Below, piece after piece: positions 25,601 through 39,800 of a stretch of DNA of 64,000 nucleotides (the stretch's first letter is position 1; the number at the start of each line of letters is the position of its first letter). The stretch spans positions 2,022,289 through 2,086,288 of the forward strand of contig NW_021167086.1 of NCBI RefSeq assembly GCF_003711515.1, given 5' to 3'. The translations under genes were made by a program, and so were the position numbers. The notes under the pieces are model-generated. The model did no database searches and was not told the DNA's origin. It worked only from the letters and a program-made list of their open reading frames with translations. The DNA is from Sodiomyces alkalinus F11. Its lineage: Eukaryota; Ascomycota; Sordariomycetes; Glomerellales; Plectosphaerellaceae.

Positions 25601-26800
25601 TATATTTATACCTTATCCTATTAAAGGCGATAATATTCGTGTAATTAGCGAATCCTATTACTATTATTTTAGGTACCCTTTTTAGCTTCTTATAAAGGGT
25701 AAAGATATATAGGATAAAGAGGATAGGGGAGATTAAGGAGCCTTACGGTATACCCCCGCGGAGGTACTATAAAGGGGCTATTTTATTATCGAGTAGTAGC
25801 TAGGCTATATAGTCTTAGAGGAAGCTATTAATTAGGGTAATAAGCTATTAGGGGAATCCCTTCCTTTCGAGTACTTTACGGAGGCGGGAGTAAGGGATAG
25901 TATTAAAGGCGCCAATAATATCTAGTTAGAGTATTAAAATAGTGTTTGTATAGGCCTAGCTCGCCGTTATAGCCTTCGTGACTCTTTATACTACTATCTC
26001 TATACTCCGCCTAATCCGGTTACCTATCTATCCTTCTAGGAGGAGCCGATACTCCTCTGCTATAATAGCGATATAATCGGCTAATATCCTCTTAAGGACC
26101 TTACCTATCGTGTTAAGGAATAATATCGGTCGCTAGCCGTTTACTATCTCGTAATCGGCTAATAGCCGGCCGTCCTTCTTAAGGATTACTATAATAGCGT
26201 AGCGGGACCTTTTCGGGTAATAACCCGCTTTAAGGCACGTTATAAAGATAGCGCTTAGTCTTTAGTATAGGGGAGGTATATATACTTTAAGGAGCCCTGC
26301 TAGGAGCCTATTAGGTCTTAGTACCGCCTAGGGTTTAGTCTTCTTAAGGCGCCCTTGTATGTCCGCTACGGTGATATTATAACGGATATCCTATTTAGGG
26401 GGGAATTCCGCGCTTAGGGGCCTAAGGGTAATAGGGAGGGGGGGTAGGAAGAACTTCCGGTTAAGGACTTCGGCTTTCTCCATATATATAGTAGCTAGGC
26501 TTTTATTATTATCTTAGCGTAGTAGCGGTACCGATAAGGGGTTTAGCGGTATACCCCCTTTTATTTATACCTATTTCTACGATCGCTAGAGGAGGTTATC
26601 GTTCTTCCTAGTCTTATATAAGACGTACCGCTAGTATAGCCGCTTTATTACCGCTATAGCCTTATCGCGGCGCCTCTCCGTTTCCTAGAACTCGTTCTAT
26701 CGGTTCTGTAACTTCCTATATATATATTTATAGTAAAGGCGCCTTACTTCCTAGGTAAGGGCGGTTAGCTCCGCGTTCTACTAAGGGGTAAGTAAGTAGG
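22678..26800 (-). mobile_element. LINE-B, 5'-truncated copy
   Basis: Minus-strand copy of the family seen at 36854-41132 and 53450-60037. The plus-strand left edge is a (ATT)n tract (about 22660-22690), the (TAA)n tail. Then come about 1.7 kb of 3' UTR (to about 24360) and the ORF2 C-terminal and RT parts (to about 26800). The 5' edge joins LINE-A 3' UTR sequence at about 26800, so the endonuclease and ORF1 are missing. RIP-damaged throughout. Confidence 0.8.
25539..25582. repeat. 22-bp tandem duplication
   Basis: CTAATCTAAGTAAGTATACTAC occurs twice back to back (25539-25560, 25561-25582) inside the LINE-B copy. Confidence 0.95.
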
Positions 26801-29800
26801 GCTTAGGCTAATGGGAGCTAGGTATAGTAAAATAGATCGTACTAAACAAAGGAAATCCTCCTTAACAATCTGCCTAATAAGACCTGATAGGTAAAAACCC
26901 TAATAGGTAAAAAACCAAAGCAAAATAACTAGACCGTAGGAGTCGTGGTTTACGCCCTATACCACTCTGCCAAGGCTACTTTAGTAGCTAAAAGATAGGC
27001 CTATAAGGCCTGTATTCCTTTTTTAGTACTAAATAATAGCGGTAGAGATAGCGGTAGGCCTGCTAGGGCTTCCCGCAGGGCTTTTCGTTCTTCTTTATAA
27101 AAAGGGCAGGAAAGAACAAGGTGTGCTGTGTCCTGTATAGGGGAGCCGGGATAGGAATAGCGGTCGTTAGCGTAGTTTTAGGCCCTTTTTAGTGGGTTTT
27201 TAGGTATCCGAAGCGGGTTGTTAACCATATAAAAGCCGATTTTACCCACCTAGGGCCTTATATTAGTAGTGGTTTTCGGGAGAAGCGGAGGTTATCGCGG
27301 ACTAATCGCCTATATAGGCGGCCTAATCGAACCGATTTACCTCTTTTCTCCTCCTCCTCCTCGTGGTTCTATAGGGATTTCCAGTCTTAAATAAGGGCTT
27401 TATTTACCCGGCGTTTTAGGTAGCTAAGGGTAACTAAGCTAACGGATTTAGTAGCTTTTTCGGGGTTTAACGCCCCTTTAGCCACCTTATCCGCTAGTTT
27501 ATTCCCTTTTATCCCCACGTACAAGGGGCACTACTAGATAGAGACCGAAGTGCCTAGTTATTTTAGGCGTGAAATAAGGTCTTTAGCTTCTATAGCCTAC
27601 TATAAGGTGCGCTAAAGCTTCTGAATAGCCGCCTAGAAATCACTAACAATATAGTATTCTAGGGGCCTAGGCGTCTGCTCTAGGGCAGCGTATAGGGCCT
27701 AGAGAATAGCGTATAATTCAGCGTCCGCGACTTCGGTAGCGGCTCCTAGGTTAAAGCCTATAGATTTATAGGGCCTTCTAGCTTTAGTCCACTATATTAT
27801 AGCGGCTACAGGCTGAGCAGGCCCTATAGGGGGCCTAGTAGGGTGGCCTAGAGAGCCGTCGGTGTAGAAAATAGCAGCCTATTCTCCTAGGCCTTATTGA
27901 ATTTTAGCGAGGGCTTTAAGGTGAGCTGTTTTCTGATCGGGGGTATCGGGGCCGGTGTCTGTTCGGTCTTTAAGGGGGAAAAGGGGTCTTAGGTCCGCTA
28001 TAGGTTCCGAGGCCTAGGGGGCCTCCTACCTAGCCGAAGGACCCTTAATATCCTAAGACTAACCTACTAAGGCCACTATTTCTAGGCCTAGCTTATAGAG
28101 CTATATAGTAGGCTATAGGTTCTAAAGAAGGGCGAGGTTTTCTTGGTTTTTATCCCCTAGCCCCCCTTAAACGCTAGCAAAGAGCTGGCGTTTAATAGGG
28201 TGGTTCGGAAGGAACTTTAAGGTCCTAAAGGCATATGGCCTATTAGACCTAGTTAACCGAACCGTTACTCGGGGAACTACTGCTTCGAGTTCTAAAGGGC
28301 GTAGGGGGGCCCCCCTAAAAGCCCCTAGGGCCCTGACTAAAGCGCCGTATTACAGGCGTTCTAGGCGGTCTACTAGGTGCTTTTTTAGTGATTTAGGGTC
28401 CTACTAGAGCTATGAGCTAAAATCAGCTAGTGAGGCAATATAGGCTATATATAGTTGCCTTAGGGCCTTAAAAGAAAGACCCCTCTACGAGCTAGCTAGC
28501 CTATATAGTCTATTTAGGGCCCTTAAAGCTGAATTTAGGCGTTTTTCGACGTGGGGTTTAAAGGATAGCTTAGGATTGAACTAGACCCCTAGCCACCTAA
28601 TCGCACCTAGCGTAGGTTTAACTAGGTGCCCCCCTATAGTAGCTGGAGTGTCTTCTTTAGAGCGTTTTCGGTGGAAGTGAATAAGCTCTGTTTTTTCAGG
28701 CTTAAAGAGGACTTAGTTCACTTTTACTGCGTCGAAAAGGGAGGCTACGGCTTTTTCTAGGGCTTTATAGTTTTTCCTAGTCGACGTAGATACTATAGAT
28801 AGCTGGAAATCGTCGATATAGGATAGCGGAAGGCCCTGAAAATCCGGCCCCGCTATAACCTTCCTAATATAAATTAGGAATAGGATAGGGGAAACCGGGG
28901 AGCCTTATAGAACCCTTATATTTAGGGGGGTAGGCTATTAGACCTGCCCTTGAAAGTTAGTTAGATACGCCTGTTTTCTGTGAAAGAGGTTACCTATTTA
29001 ACTAGGTTCCGCGGTAGTTATAGTTCTTAAAGGGTCCTGAGTAGCTAAGGACGGGCGACGTGATCGAAGGCTCCCTTAATATCTAAAAACAGCGTAGAAA
29101 TCACCGGATTCTAGCGTAATTTACGCTGTTGTTCGATATAGTGGAGGAAGAGAAGGGCCGTGTTAATAGCAGAGCGTTATTTTCTACCCCCTATTTAATT
29201 AGGGTGTAGAAGGTCGTCGCGGGTATTAGCTATAAAGCTAAGCCTAGCAGCTATAACCCTCTCGAGGACTTTACTTAAGCAGTTTAGAAGGCCTATAATC
29301 CTATAAGACTTAGGATTAGAATAGTTCTTTTTCCCTGGCTTTTGTAAAACGACCCCTAGGGCTTCTTTCTAGTAGGTAGGGTGGTGGCCTGCTAAAAGCA
29401 GGGCTGAATAGGCTTATATAAAAGAGCCGGGGATAATCTTATAGGCCTGCTAGATCGGTTTTAGACTAATCCTATTAGGCCCTAGGGCTTTCCCCTTAGC
29501 GGCGCCGAGTATAGCGCGCTATAGTTTGGTAGCCTAGAGGCTAGGCCACTCCCACGGTCTTCTAAGGCCCTTACTGCGTAATCTAGTTAGGCTGTAGGGG
29601 CCGTTTGAAGGGTAGGAGGGGCCTAGGCCCCTTAAAGGGCCTGTAAATATAGGGGCTTTAGGGGTGTTGGTGGCGGAAGAAGAAGAAGAAGAAGAGGAAG
29701 AAAATAGTGCTAGAAAAAGGGTGTGAAGTAGGGCGTTATATTTATCTTCGAAGGCGTAGGCCTTTCTACTTCGTAGGCGTTTAAATCGGTGGGATTTTCG

Positions 29801-31213
29801 CGTTAAGGCCGCTTTTCGTGTAGTTATAGGCCTTAAAGATATCAGGGCCTTCGGCGTGGGCTAGGAAGGCCTCCTAGTAGTCGTTCTTTGCTGTTTTTAC
29901 CGCCCTATAGTAGGCGTTCCGAGCTTCTTTCTAGGAGGTTTCTAAAGACGCTATCTAGGTAGCCGAAGCCCCGTTTTTAGCCTTTCTAAAAGCCCTAAAG
30001 GCCCTATTCGCTAACTTTCGCAGGGCCTTTAGCTCTTTAGTCTACCACGGTTTTAAACGCTCCACTGCCCTTATCTTAGGCACTAAAGCCTAAAGCGCGA
30101 GGGTGATAGTATCCGAAAGGTGGTGGCCTATAGTGTTATAGTCTAAGGCGTCGATAGCCTATCGAAGCTATTAGTCGAGGCTAGGTTCTAGGCTCTTTAG
30201 GGTACTATAAAATAGGTCCTAATCTACTAGCTTATAGTTATAAGCCGGCGGGAGAGACCTGGTTATAGGACCTTTAGAGCCTAAGATAGTAGCCGAAAGG
30301 AGGATAGCGCGGTGTAAAGAGGTAGTATTTTTAATATATTCCTACTTATCGAAGCGGAGACGATTAAAACCGGGCGTGTAAAAGGCTAGGTCTATAACCG
30401 ACTCTTAACGAAGATTAGACCTAAAAGAGGTCCACCCGTTTAGGATAACTTCTTTAGAATCCACTAAATAGGTAGCTCCGAGGCTATCTAACTAGTCTAC
30501 TAGGGCCTAGGCCTTAATAGAAGCCTAGTTAGTAGTAGCTCCGTTTTACTACTAGTGGTTTCTATTAAAGTCCCCTGTAATAAGGGTAGGCTTAGGGACT
30601 TGTAGGCCCTATAACACTCGATCCTCGGTCCAGGGCCGGCTTCTAGGGCCTAAAAAGGAGGGGAAAGAAGAAGAAGAAGAAGAAGTGGAAGAGGTAGAAG
30701 GGGTAGGGCTAGGGGGCCGCCCTCGGCCTGTTATTTCGGGGTCTTATTCTATCTAATTATAGACGTGTAGAATATAAAAGGTCCATAGATTATAAACCTC
30801 TATAATCTACGCGTCTATATCGTCTAAAAGGTTATCGCAGTGTGAAAAATCGATACTAGAGCCCTTTCTTATATAAGTAAGGACCCTAGGCTTAATAGGG
30901 AAGACCTAGGTTTTTTAGGATATAGGCGTAACGGTGTAGAAAGCAGGGTGGTTCAGAATAAACCACCCTTCTAGTATCGAGACGTAGGCTAGTTCCTGAG
31001 TAAGGACTATATTAGCCGAAGCCTCTAAAGCCTATTCTAGGATAGCCTTTTACGCCGGGGCTTATTTATCGACGTTATATTGAATAAACCGGATATCTTT
31101 CGAACTAAAAGGCCCTTTATTTATAGAATTTAGGGTTTTATAGCTCGAAAGACCTTATAGTCCCTACTAAAGGGGGGGTAGTCTCCCTCGTAGTTATAGC
31201 ACTTATAGGTCTT
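26801..31213 (-). mobile_element. LINE-A, main copy, 3' two-thirds (ORF2)
   Basis: Minus-strand LINE, read right to left. The endonuclease has GDFN at 30575-30564. The RT catalytic box is intact at 28820-28809 (YIDD in a LPLSYIDDFQLS context). RNase H starts with YTDGS near 27870. The C-terminal/3' UTR part lacks its last 60-70 bases because LINE-B abuts at about 26800. GAA microsatellites lie near 29680 and 30665. Its zinc-knuckle end at about 31150-31213 is interrupted by the LTR of the chromodomain Gypsy, and ORF1 resumes at about 42890. RIP stops exclude function. Confidence 0.85.
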
Positions 31214-31395
31214 TGTAAGGAACTGAGTGGCACTATGGATTAGCACTGTGTAGGATTAGAGATACGCTCGGATCGCCGAGTATTCGGCGAGACTAAATTA
31301 CTATATTAGCGTAAAGGGGGAAAAGTCCCCTTTTCCTCCTTAAGTTAAAGTCTTTACGATATATAACTATTAGGTCCGAATAATACTATTCGTGG
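31214..31395 (+). repeat. Gypsy 5' LTR
   Basis: Starts TGTAAGGAACTGAGTGGCAC and aligns with 42704-42884. The right edge is set by loss of similarity after TAATACTATTCGT. The left edge interrupts LINE-A; a target duplication could not be confirmed. Confidence 0.8.
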
Positions 31396-34300
31396 ATAGT
31401 CGTCCACGGAGGCTTAATATCGAGCGGGCGAGGAGCGCCGAATAGTCGGCGAGCTACGCGTCCTCCGACTATATAGGGGAATTATCCCCGATAACCACTA
31501 AGAACCTATTCGCTCTACTAACGCGTTAGGTATAATAGTAGTAAGAGTTTAACTAATAGATATAAAGGTAGAAAAAAACTATCCTATAAAGGCTTATCGA
31601 ATATCCGGTATCGAAGCGCGAATACGAGAAGGTACCGGTCTATAACTATAAGACTCTAGGAGAGAACGCGACTATTACTAAGATTAACGACTAGGTATCC
31701 GCGGTTAAGGCCGCCGGGAACCGTTTTCGGGTACAGGCCCCCGTACTCTAACTAATTAAATAGGCTTTAACTAAGCTAGAACGCTTTTACTAGATATTAT
31801 AGCGGAGCTATAAACGGAAGCTTTTATCGCCTATATAGAATAATTTTAAGGCGTTTATTTAGCGAGAATACCTATCCCGCGACTTATAGCACTTTTATTA
31901 CTAGGAGGAGCTATATAGGTTATATATTATCGGCGAGATAACGCCGATAAAGCTATTCGAATAATAGGATAATTAGTATCGCTTATTAGGGTAAAAGACG
32001 TATAGTAGCGAAGAGTATACGTACGACTTTTTCGATAATTACCCGTATAGCTCCGCGATAAGCTTCGCGAATAACGGGTTAAGCTTAAAGAGGCTTACAC
32101 GGTAGCGTAGGAGGCGTAGTTACTTTAGGAGACGTACTCCCTAAACGATAGGTCCGATAGCCGGAAAAGGTCCTACTCTGACTATTAGAAGGATAACCCG
32201 TTATAAAGGGGATAGTATCCGTCCGCTAAACGGTTAGGAAGCACCTTAAAAAGGTAGTAATAAGCGACGAAATCTTTATTATCGATAACCACGCCTAACG
32301 CCTAGAAGACCTTTAGGTTAGATAAACCCTTTAATAAGGAGTGCTATAATTATAGTAAAAAGGGATACCGGTCTAAGGACTACTATAGTAAAGACCGTAA
32401 AGATAGCGGTAAGGGCTTAGCGAAGAAAAGCGCTAACGTAAGTAATATTTAGGTTTAGGGGGATTTAGCCCTTAACGATAATATACAGATTACTAAGATC
32501 TCTAATAGCCCGGGAAACGGATTAGCGTAGTATAGGGGGTAAGTACTATATCCGTAAAAGCCCCGAAATAGGTCTTAGTCGGTAAAGTCGCGCGAGGAGT
32601 TGCGTATATTATCTAAGAAGGGCGTAAGGTTAAGCTTAGTATTAACCTCGAGACGGGTATATAAGCCGATATTGTTAGCCCGACGCTAGTAGAATTGTTA
32701 AAGTTATAGCCGTTAAGCGGAATCTAGGCCCCGGCTCTAAAAGGCTTTAATAGCCGAGCGGCGAGTAGTCGCGGAGTATACGGCTTAGCTTTCTATTTAG
32801 TAGACTCTAAGGGGAGGCCCCGACTCTTAAAGAGAGTATTTATTTATATAGACTAGCCGAAGGGGTTAGGTTATTTACTATTATTAAATAATAGTATAGG
32901 TTAGGAGAGTATCCTAATTACCACGGCTAGCCGAATATTCGGCTTTAGACCGCTCTTTATCGCGGAACCCGAAGCCTAGGCCCGGGAGGTAGTAGAGTAA
33001 AAGGCGAAGGCGTATATTATAAACGTTACGGTAGCTACCGCTATTACGGGTAACGCCCCGGATATAACAATTCTGTTAGTGGATAACGAGAAACCACGGC
33101 CTAAAGGCGTGCGTTTACCTTCTAGTCTATAATAGTTTAAAGATATATTTTCGGAAGAAGTAGTGAAGGAACCACCTCTATTAGAGGATATAGAATATTC
33201 TATTAACCTATAAAAGGGGAAGGAGCCTTTATTTAGGCCCTTATACCCGCTATTACCTATATAGCTCGAGGAGCTAAAAAAGTATATCGCTAAAGGTATA
33301 GCGAGTAGTCGTATTCAGAAATCAACTAGCCTAATAGGGTTATTAGTCCTATTCGTGCCGAAAAAGAATAATAGCCTCCGCCTAGATATTAACTATTATA
33401 GGCTAAACGCTATCACGATTAAGAACTAGTACTTACTCCTACTAATTAGGGAATTACTAGATCGCCTTTCGGGCGCCTATTACTTTTCGAAGGTCGATAT
33501 TCGAGACGCCTATTATAGGATCCGGATTAAGAAAAAGGACCGCTAGAAAACCGTATTTAGAACACGGTATAAACACTTTAAGTATACGGTTATACTATTC
33601 GGGTTCACGAATACGCCCGCGATATTTTAAGCGTATATTTACCGAGTACTCGCCGGTTTACTTAATATCTACTATATCGTATACCTGGACGATATCCTAA
33701 TCTACTCCCGCACTAAGGAGGAATATACGAAGCACCTATAATAGGTTCTTAAAAGGTTACGGCGTTACTAACTATATACTAAACTATTAAAGTACGAATT
33801 TTATAGGGACCGGGTAGACTTCTTAGGGTTTATAGTAAGCCGTAAGGGTATTATAATAGATCTAAAAAGGGTATAAGCCGTAGCCGACTAGCCGGCGCTA
33901 GAATCTTTTAGGGATATATAAGTCTTCCTAGGATTCACGAATTTCTATAAGAGATTTATCGAGGGATACTTAAAGGTTATAATACCCCTATCCGCGCTAC
34001 TAAAGGGTAATAAGGCCGGCGTGAAAAAAGGGCCGTTCTACTTTCCGCCGGAGGCTTAAGAAGCTTTTAAAAGACTAAAGGTCGCCTTTAGCTCGGTGCT
34101 TATCCTACGCTATTAGAACCCCGTACTAGATTCTAGAGTTAAGATAAACGCGTCGGATAAAGTAGTATCCGGAATTTTAAGTTAAATGTATAACTTATAG
34201 TAGCGATTAATTACCTACTATTCGCGAAAACTCACTAATATAGAATAACGGTAAGCAATAGGATAATAGGAGTTATTAGCTATTATAGAAAGCTTAGAGT

Positions 34301-36838
34301 ACTAGAGATACTACCTTAAAGGTATAGGGTAGGCGTTTACGGTCCTAACGGACTATAAAGCCCTAAAGGGCGTGCTATAGGTATTAGCGCGAGACCTTCG
34401 CGGAAGGCTTACTAGATAGGTGTATCGGCTTATATCTTTTGATTTCGAAGTATAGTATCGCCCGGGAAAAATAAACCTAGCGGATAGTCTATTTAGGAGG
34501 CTAGACTATATAGGGGGGGGAATATCCTATAGCGATATCCTTTTTACCCTTTTTAGTAAGCTAAGTCTAATTAATAATATATAGGCGAGTATTCGCCGAT
34601 AAATCGCGTAAATCCACGCTACCCTAAAGAAGGCGATTTTTTTCGTATACGTATAGGCTATTAGGAGGTTATTTTAGGAGAAGGACCTTAGACCTAAAAG
34701 ATAACGGGTCGCTCCGCTAAGCGAAGACGTCGCGTAGCTAAGCTCTAGAGTAGGGCGATAAGGGTAATAGCCACCTTTAAGCCTAGAGGATAGTACCTCG
34801 CGTGTTATTATCGTAGCGATTATACGGGCTAAGAAGACCCGCGGTAATAATACGATAGCCTAATAGGCCTCCGCCGACTATACGCCGGAGGAGGAGACTA
34901 AGGCTAGGGTTACTATAATCCCGGATTAGTATATCCTATATTCTATAGTACGGGAGCTTACTAGGGGCGAAACGGTAAATTATCGTATATCTAGCGAAGA
35001 GTTTAAGTAGTTAGTTAAAGGGCTATAGACTACTAACGCTAACTATATATCTTTAACGGCGAATATTCGATAAGAAACCGGAAAAAGAGCGGGGTACACT
35101 CTTAACGAAAATAGTATACTACGTTATAGGGGAAGACTAATAATCCCCGAGGAGGCGACGATTCGGACTAAGATTCTACGCTAATACTATAATAACCCCT
35201 GTATAGGGTATATAGGTACGAATAAGATACTAGAGCTAGTTTTAAGGAAATTTTATTAGGTTAACCTAGCGCACGATATTCGCGAATACGTTATTATATA
35301 CTCGGCTTATTAAAGCGCTTAGGTACTAAGGTATAAATAGCATAGATAACTATAATCGCTATTACTACTATTATACCCGTTTTAAGAGATCGCTATAGAT
35401 TTTATTACGGGTTTCCTACCCGTAAAGGGCAGGGACGGTTAAACCTATAACGCCGTGCTAATAATCGTCGACCGCTTAACGAAGTATACACTTTTCGTGC
35501 TAACCTATAAGACACTTATAGTATCCTAGCTAGCTACTATCCTTTATAGCGAGGTTAAATATCGTTTCGGGAGCCTAAAGGGGATTATAAGCGATAAGGA
35601 TAAGCTTATTATAAATCGGTTTTAGGAGGAGTTCTGCCGCGAGAGGGCGATTACTCGCTAACTATCTATTATATTCCACCCTTAAACGGATAGGCAGACC
35701 GAATAAACGTACTAAACGCTACTTAAGTTCCTAAGGGCGATAGGGGCGGAGGCCGCCGATTACTAGCCGATCTAATTACGAGAGGCTAAGTTTACGTATA
35801 ATAATAGCCTATATAATTCTATTAGAGTATCCCTATATAAGGCACTCTACGGGTATTACCCGAGGATAGTAGAGTATATTAAACCTAGAAACGATACTAT
35901 AATATAAAGCCTTAGGGAACGCGTCGAATAGTGAGTGGATATCCGCCGACGGATCCGCGCCTATTAGGAGGCGGTGGTTAAGATCCAGGCTAAACACTAT
36001 AATAAGAGGTATAAGCCTAGGAGTTTCGAAAAAGGGGAATTCGTAGGGCTCGCTACTACTAATTTCCCCTTTAAGGCTAGCTTAAAACTCACGCCGCGGT
36101 ATATCCGGGTAGAGATTTTAGAGCGGATCGGCGAGCTAGCGTATAGGGTTCGCCTGCTATTATAGTACTCGAGGATATATAACGTGTTTTCGGTATCGCT
36201 GCTAGAACCGTGGAAAGACGGGCTTATAGCTAAGGGTTCGGCGAATAACCTACTACTGCTTATAGAAGAGTAGGACGAGTAGGAGGTTAAAGATATCGTA
36301 GCCTATAAGGAGGAATAAGAATAGAAATTCTACCTCGTAAAATAAGCGGGCTAGCTAATAGAGTATAATACTTAGGAGCCCGAGGACTATTTAGGGAACG
36401 CTCTAGCTATCGTAAGGCGTTACTAAAAGTAAAAGAAATATATATATAAGAAGTAGGACGATTACTAGCGCCCAAAAGCCGGTATATAAAATTAAACCAC
36501 GAGTAGAAAATTAATACTATCTTATATAGCGGAATAGTAAATAAGGTAGGGGAGAACTATATACAGGGTAACGACGCTAAAAGGCGACTATAAGATAATC
36601 GACCCTAACCATATTAATATAGCGCCTACGGCTACCGGAAAATCTATCCCTTAGTTATCGAAACCCTTAAAGGAGTCGTTATCGCTACTAATAATAATAA
36701 CCTCCTCTAAGGGATTAGTGTCCTTTATCTTAATATTATCGGAGTCGGGCTTAATACCCTCCTCCTCTATCTCCTCCTCCTCCTTAGATAGGACGGCTAT
36801 AGGCGATAACTCGGCGCTAACCTTAGGGCTATTAGCGG

Positions 36839-36853
36839 TAATAGGCGAGGCGG
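36839..36853 (+). repeat. Target-site duplication of LINE-B, left copy
   Basis: TAATAGGCGAGGCGG, 15 bp, repeated exactly at 41133-41147 on the far side of the inserted LINE-B. It lies in Gypsy sequence. Confidence 0.85.
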
Positions 36854-39800
36854 TGCTAGGTCTAGAAAGACTTCGACCCCTTATAGGTCCCCTAGCTCGC
36901 CACCACGCGGCTATAGCAGACTAGCCCCCTTATATTATTAGAAGATATCGACTTAGTACTAGATAACCTAATAGTAGAACTCACGACTATAGCCGATAAG
37001 GCCGCGCTGCGCCGCTATAGGGGCACCCCTAAACGTCTATCCACCCCTTAGTAGAACGCGGAGCTAACCGCCCTTACTTAGGAAGTAAGGCGCCTTTACC
37101 GTAGATATATATTCAGGAAGTCCCGGGACTAATAGGACGAGTTCCAGGAAGCGGAGAGGCGCCGAGATAAGGCCGTGGCGGTAATAAAGCGGATATATTA
37201 GCGGCACCTACTTTACTTGACCGGGAAGGATGATAGCCTTCTCTAATAGCTATAAAAATAGGTATAAACTAAAGGGGGTGTATTACCGGACCCCTTATTA
37301 GTGCTACTATTATACTAAGACGATAATGATTACCCGGTAACTATATATATAGAGAAGGCCGAAGTCCTAAACCGGAAGTTCTTCCCCCCCCCCTTTTTTA
37401 CCGCCCCTAGGCCCTTAGGCGCGGAATTCCCCCCGGGGTAGGATATCCGCTAAGATATTACCGTAGCGGATATATAGGGGCGCCTTAAGAAGATAAAACC
37501 CTAGGCGGTACTAGGCCCTAATAGACTCCTAGCAGGGCTCCTAAAAGTATATAGACTCCCTTTATACTAAAGACTTAGTACTATCTTTATAACGTGCCTT
37601 AAAACGAGCTATTACCCGAAAAGGTGCCGCCACGCTACTATAGTAATCCTTAAGAAGGAAGGCCGGCTATTGGCCGACTATAGGATAGTAAAGGGCTAAT
37701 AAGCGATAATACTCCTTAGTATAATAGGTAAGGTCCTTAAGGGGATACTAGCTAACCGGATTATAACCGTAGTAAAGGAGTATTAGCTCCTCCCGGAGGG
37801 ATAGATAGGTAACCGGGTAAGGCGAAGTATAAAGACGGTAGTATAAAGAGTTACAGAGGCCGTAAGGGCGAGCTAGGCCTATAGCGGCACCGCTTTAATA
37901 CTCTAACTAAATATTAAAGGCGCCTTTAATACTATCCCCTACTCTTACCTTATTAAGGCGCTTAAAAGAAAAGGCTACCTCTAATAGCTTATTACCCTAA
38001 TTAATAGCTTCCTTTAGGACCGTATAGCCTAGCTATTACTTAATAGCGAAACGGCCCCCCTATAGTACCTCTACGGGGGTATACTACAAGGCTCCTTAAT
38101 CTCCCCTATCCTCTTTATTCTGTATATCTTTACTCTATATAAGGAGCTAGAAAGGGTCCCTAAAATAATAGTAGTAGGTTATACCGATAATACGAATATT
38201 ATCGCTTGTAGCAGGATAAAGGTATAAACGCGGTACCGCCTCGCCGCCGTGTAGCGGATATACCTAGAATAGGAGATAACGAGTAGACTATAGTTTAAAC
38301 TAGCTAAGTATATTTATATCCCTTTTACGAAATCACGCTAACCCTTACCTACCCCGTTCCCCCTTAGTATTACTTCGGTACCGGTAATAGAGGCGATAAA
38401 GTTCCTAGGTATTTAGCTTAATAAGAAGCTTAACTTTCGACGAAATACTAAAAAGGAAAAAAGCCGCCTAACCACCTAAATATACGCCCTTTTAAGGCTT
38501 AGCGCGATAGTATAGGGGTATAGCTTCGCAGATATAAGAAGACTATACCTTATAGTAATATAATTAGTAATTACCTATTACGCCTTAACCGGCTATAAGA
38601 TAGGGGCCGGCCCCCGGTAAAGCCCCGTAGCGGCACTTATAACGGTATAGAACTAGTGCCTCCGATTAGTAGCCGGAGCCTATAAAGCCACGCCGGTTAG
38701 GGTCCTCGAAAAAGAGACCTTTATCCCCCGCCTTAACCTATACCTCTTAAGCCTTAGTGCCCGGAAGGTCCGCCGGATATAAGAGGAGGGAGCCGAAGAT
38801 AAGATATTAGCCGGAGTATACGCCGTAGCAAGAGCCCTAGCGGTACTAAGTCGGTATTATAGGACCTACACGGCCCTCGCGTAGATAGCCTAACTTAACG
38901 CCCTAATAACCTAGGCCGGGAATACGGCCCCGAGGAAAGCCCTTATACCGGACTAGGGTTAAACTTAGGCAGAGTCACGGAGACTATATACCTACGCCGT
39001 AGCGGCACCGAGCTGCCCCCCGATATAACGCTCCCTCCGGAAATATAGAGGACTCCTAAAACTATAAAGCGCCGTACTTACTTAAATTAGATTAAAAAAA
39101 CTAGGCCTATAAGCCTTCTTAGTAAAAATTAAGGGTATTAGGATTTCTAATAACGCGGTGCCTTTATAGTAATAAGGGGGTAGAAATAGCGGAGTATGTG
39201 GTGCTTTAATACTAGGATATAACTAAGGAAGAGCGTAAGGAGCTTTTCGGTGCCGTGGGGAGACTACTCACGATTAGTGGAGATTTATATAATATACTAG
39301 ACTATAATATAGAAGCCGGGGTAGTTATAAGGTGGTTCCTATAGCGGAAGAGGCTTAAGGACTTCCGCCTCGCCCTTAAAGTTATAGAGGCCTACGAAGA
39401 TACGCGCGATACTAAAAGGGGACTATATCGGGGATAAGGTGGTATAACGACTAATTAATTATTAGGATAGGGGCCTTATAAGCCGGGACCCTAGCAGTAT
39501 TAACGTGGTACTATTACGATACCGATTAGCTCTTATCGTTATTACCTCCCTTAGAGGTATTAATACCGCTTTTAATATACTCGAGACCCTATTAGGCTAG
39601 TTAGCTAATACCGTTAGGGAGCCGTAGCGGGACCGGGGGGGGGAGCTATTTATAAGGTATTCTAGGATACGGTCTATCTTACCCTCTAAACGTCTTATCT
39701 AATAAGATAACTCCTATACCTCTACCGATACGGTGCCGCCGTAACCGCGACCGGAAGGTAACGCCCGGTTTAGGGCCCGGCTAAAAGACCGGGACGTCGT

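Noticed and set aside
36718..36924. 68-codon plus-strand frame, Ser-rich
   Set aside because: Crosses the junction between the Gypsy and the inserted LINE-B at 36853, so it cannot be a natural gene.
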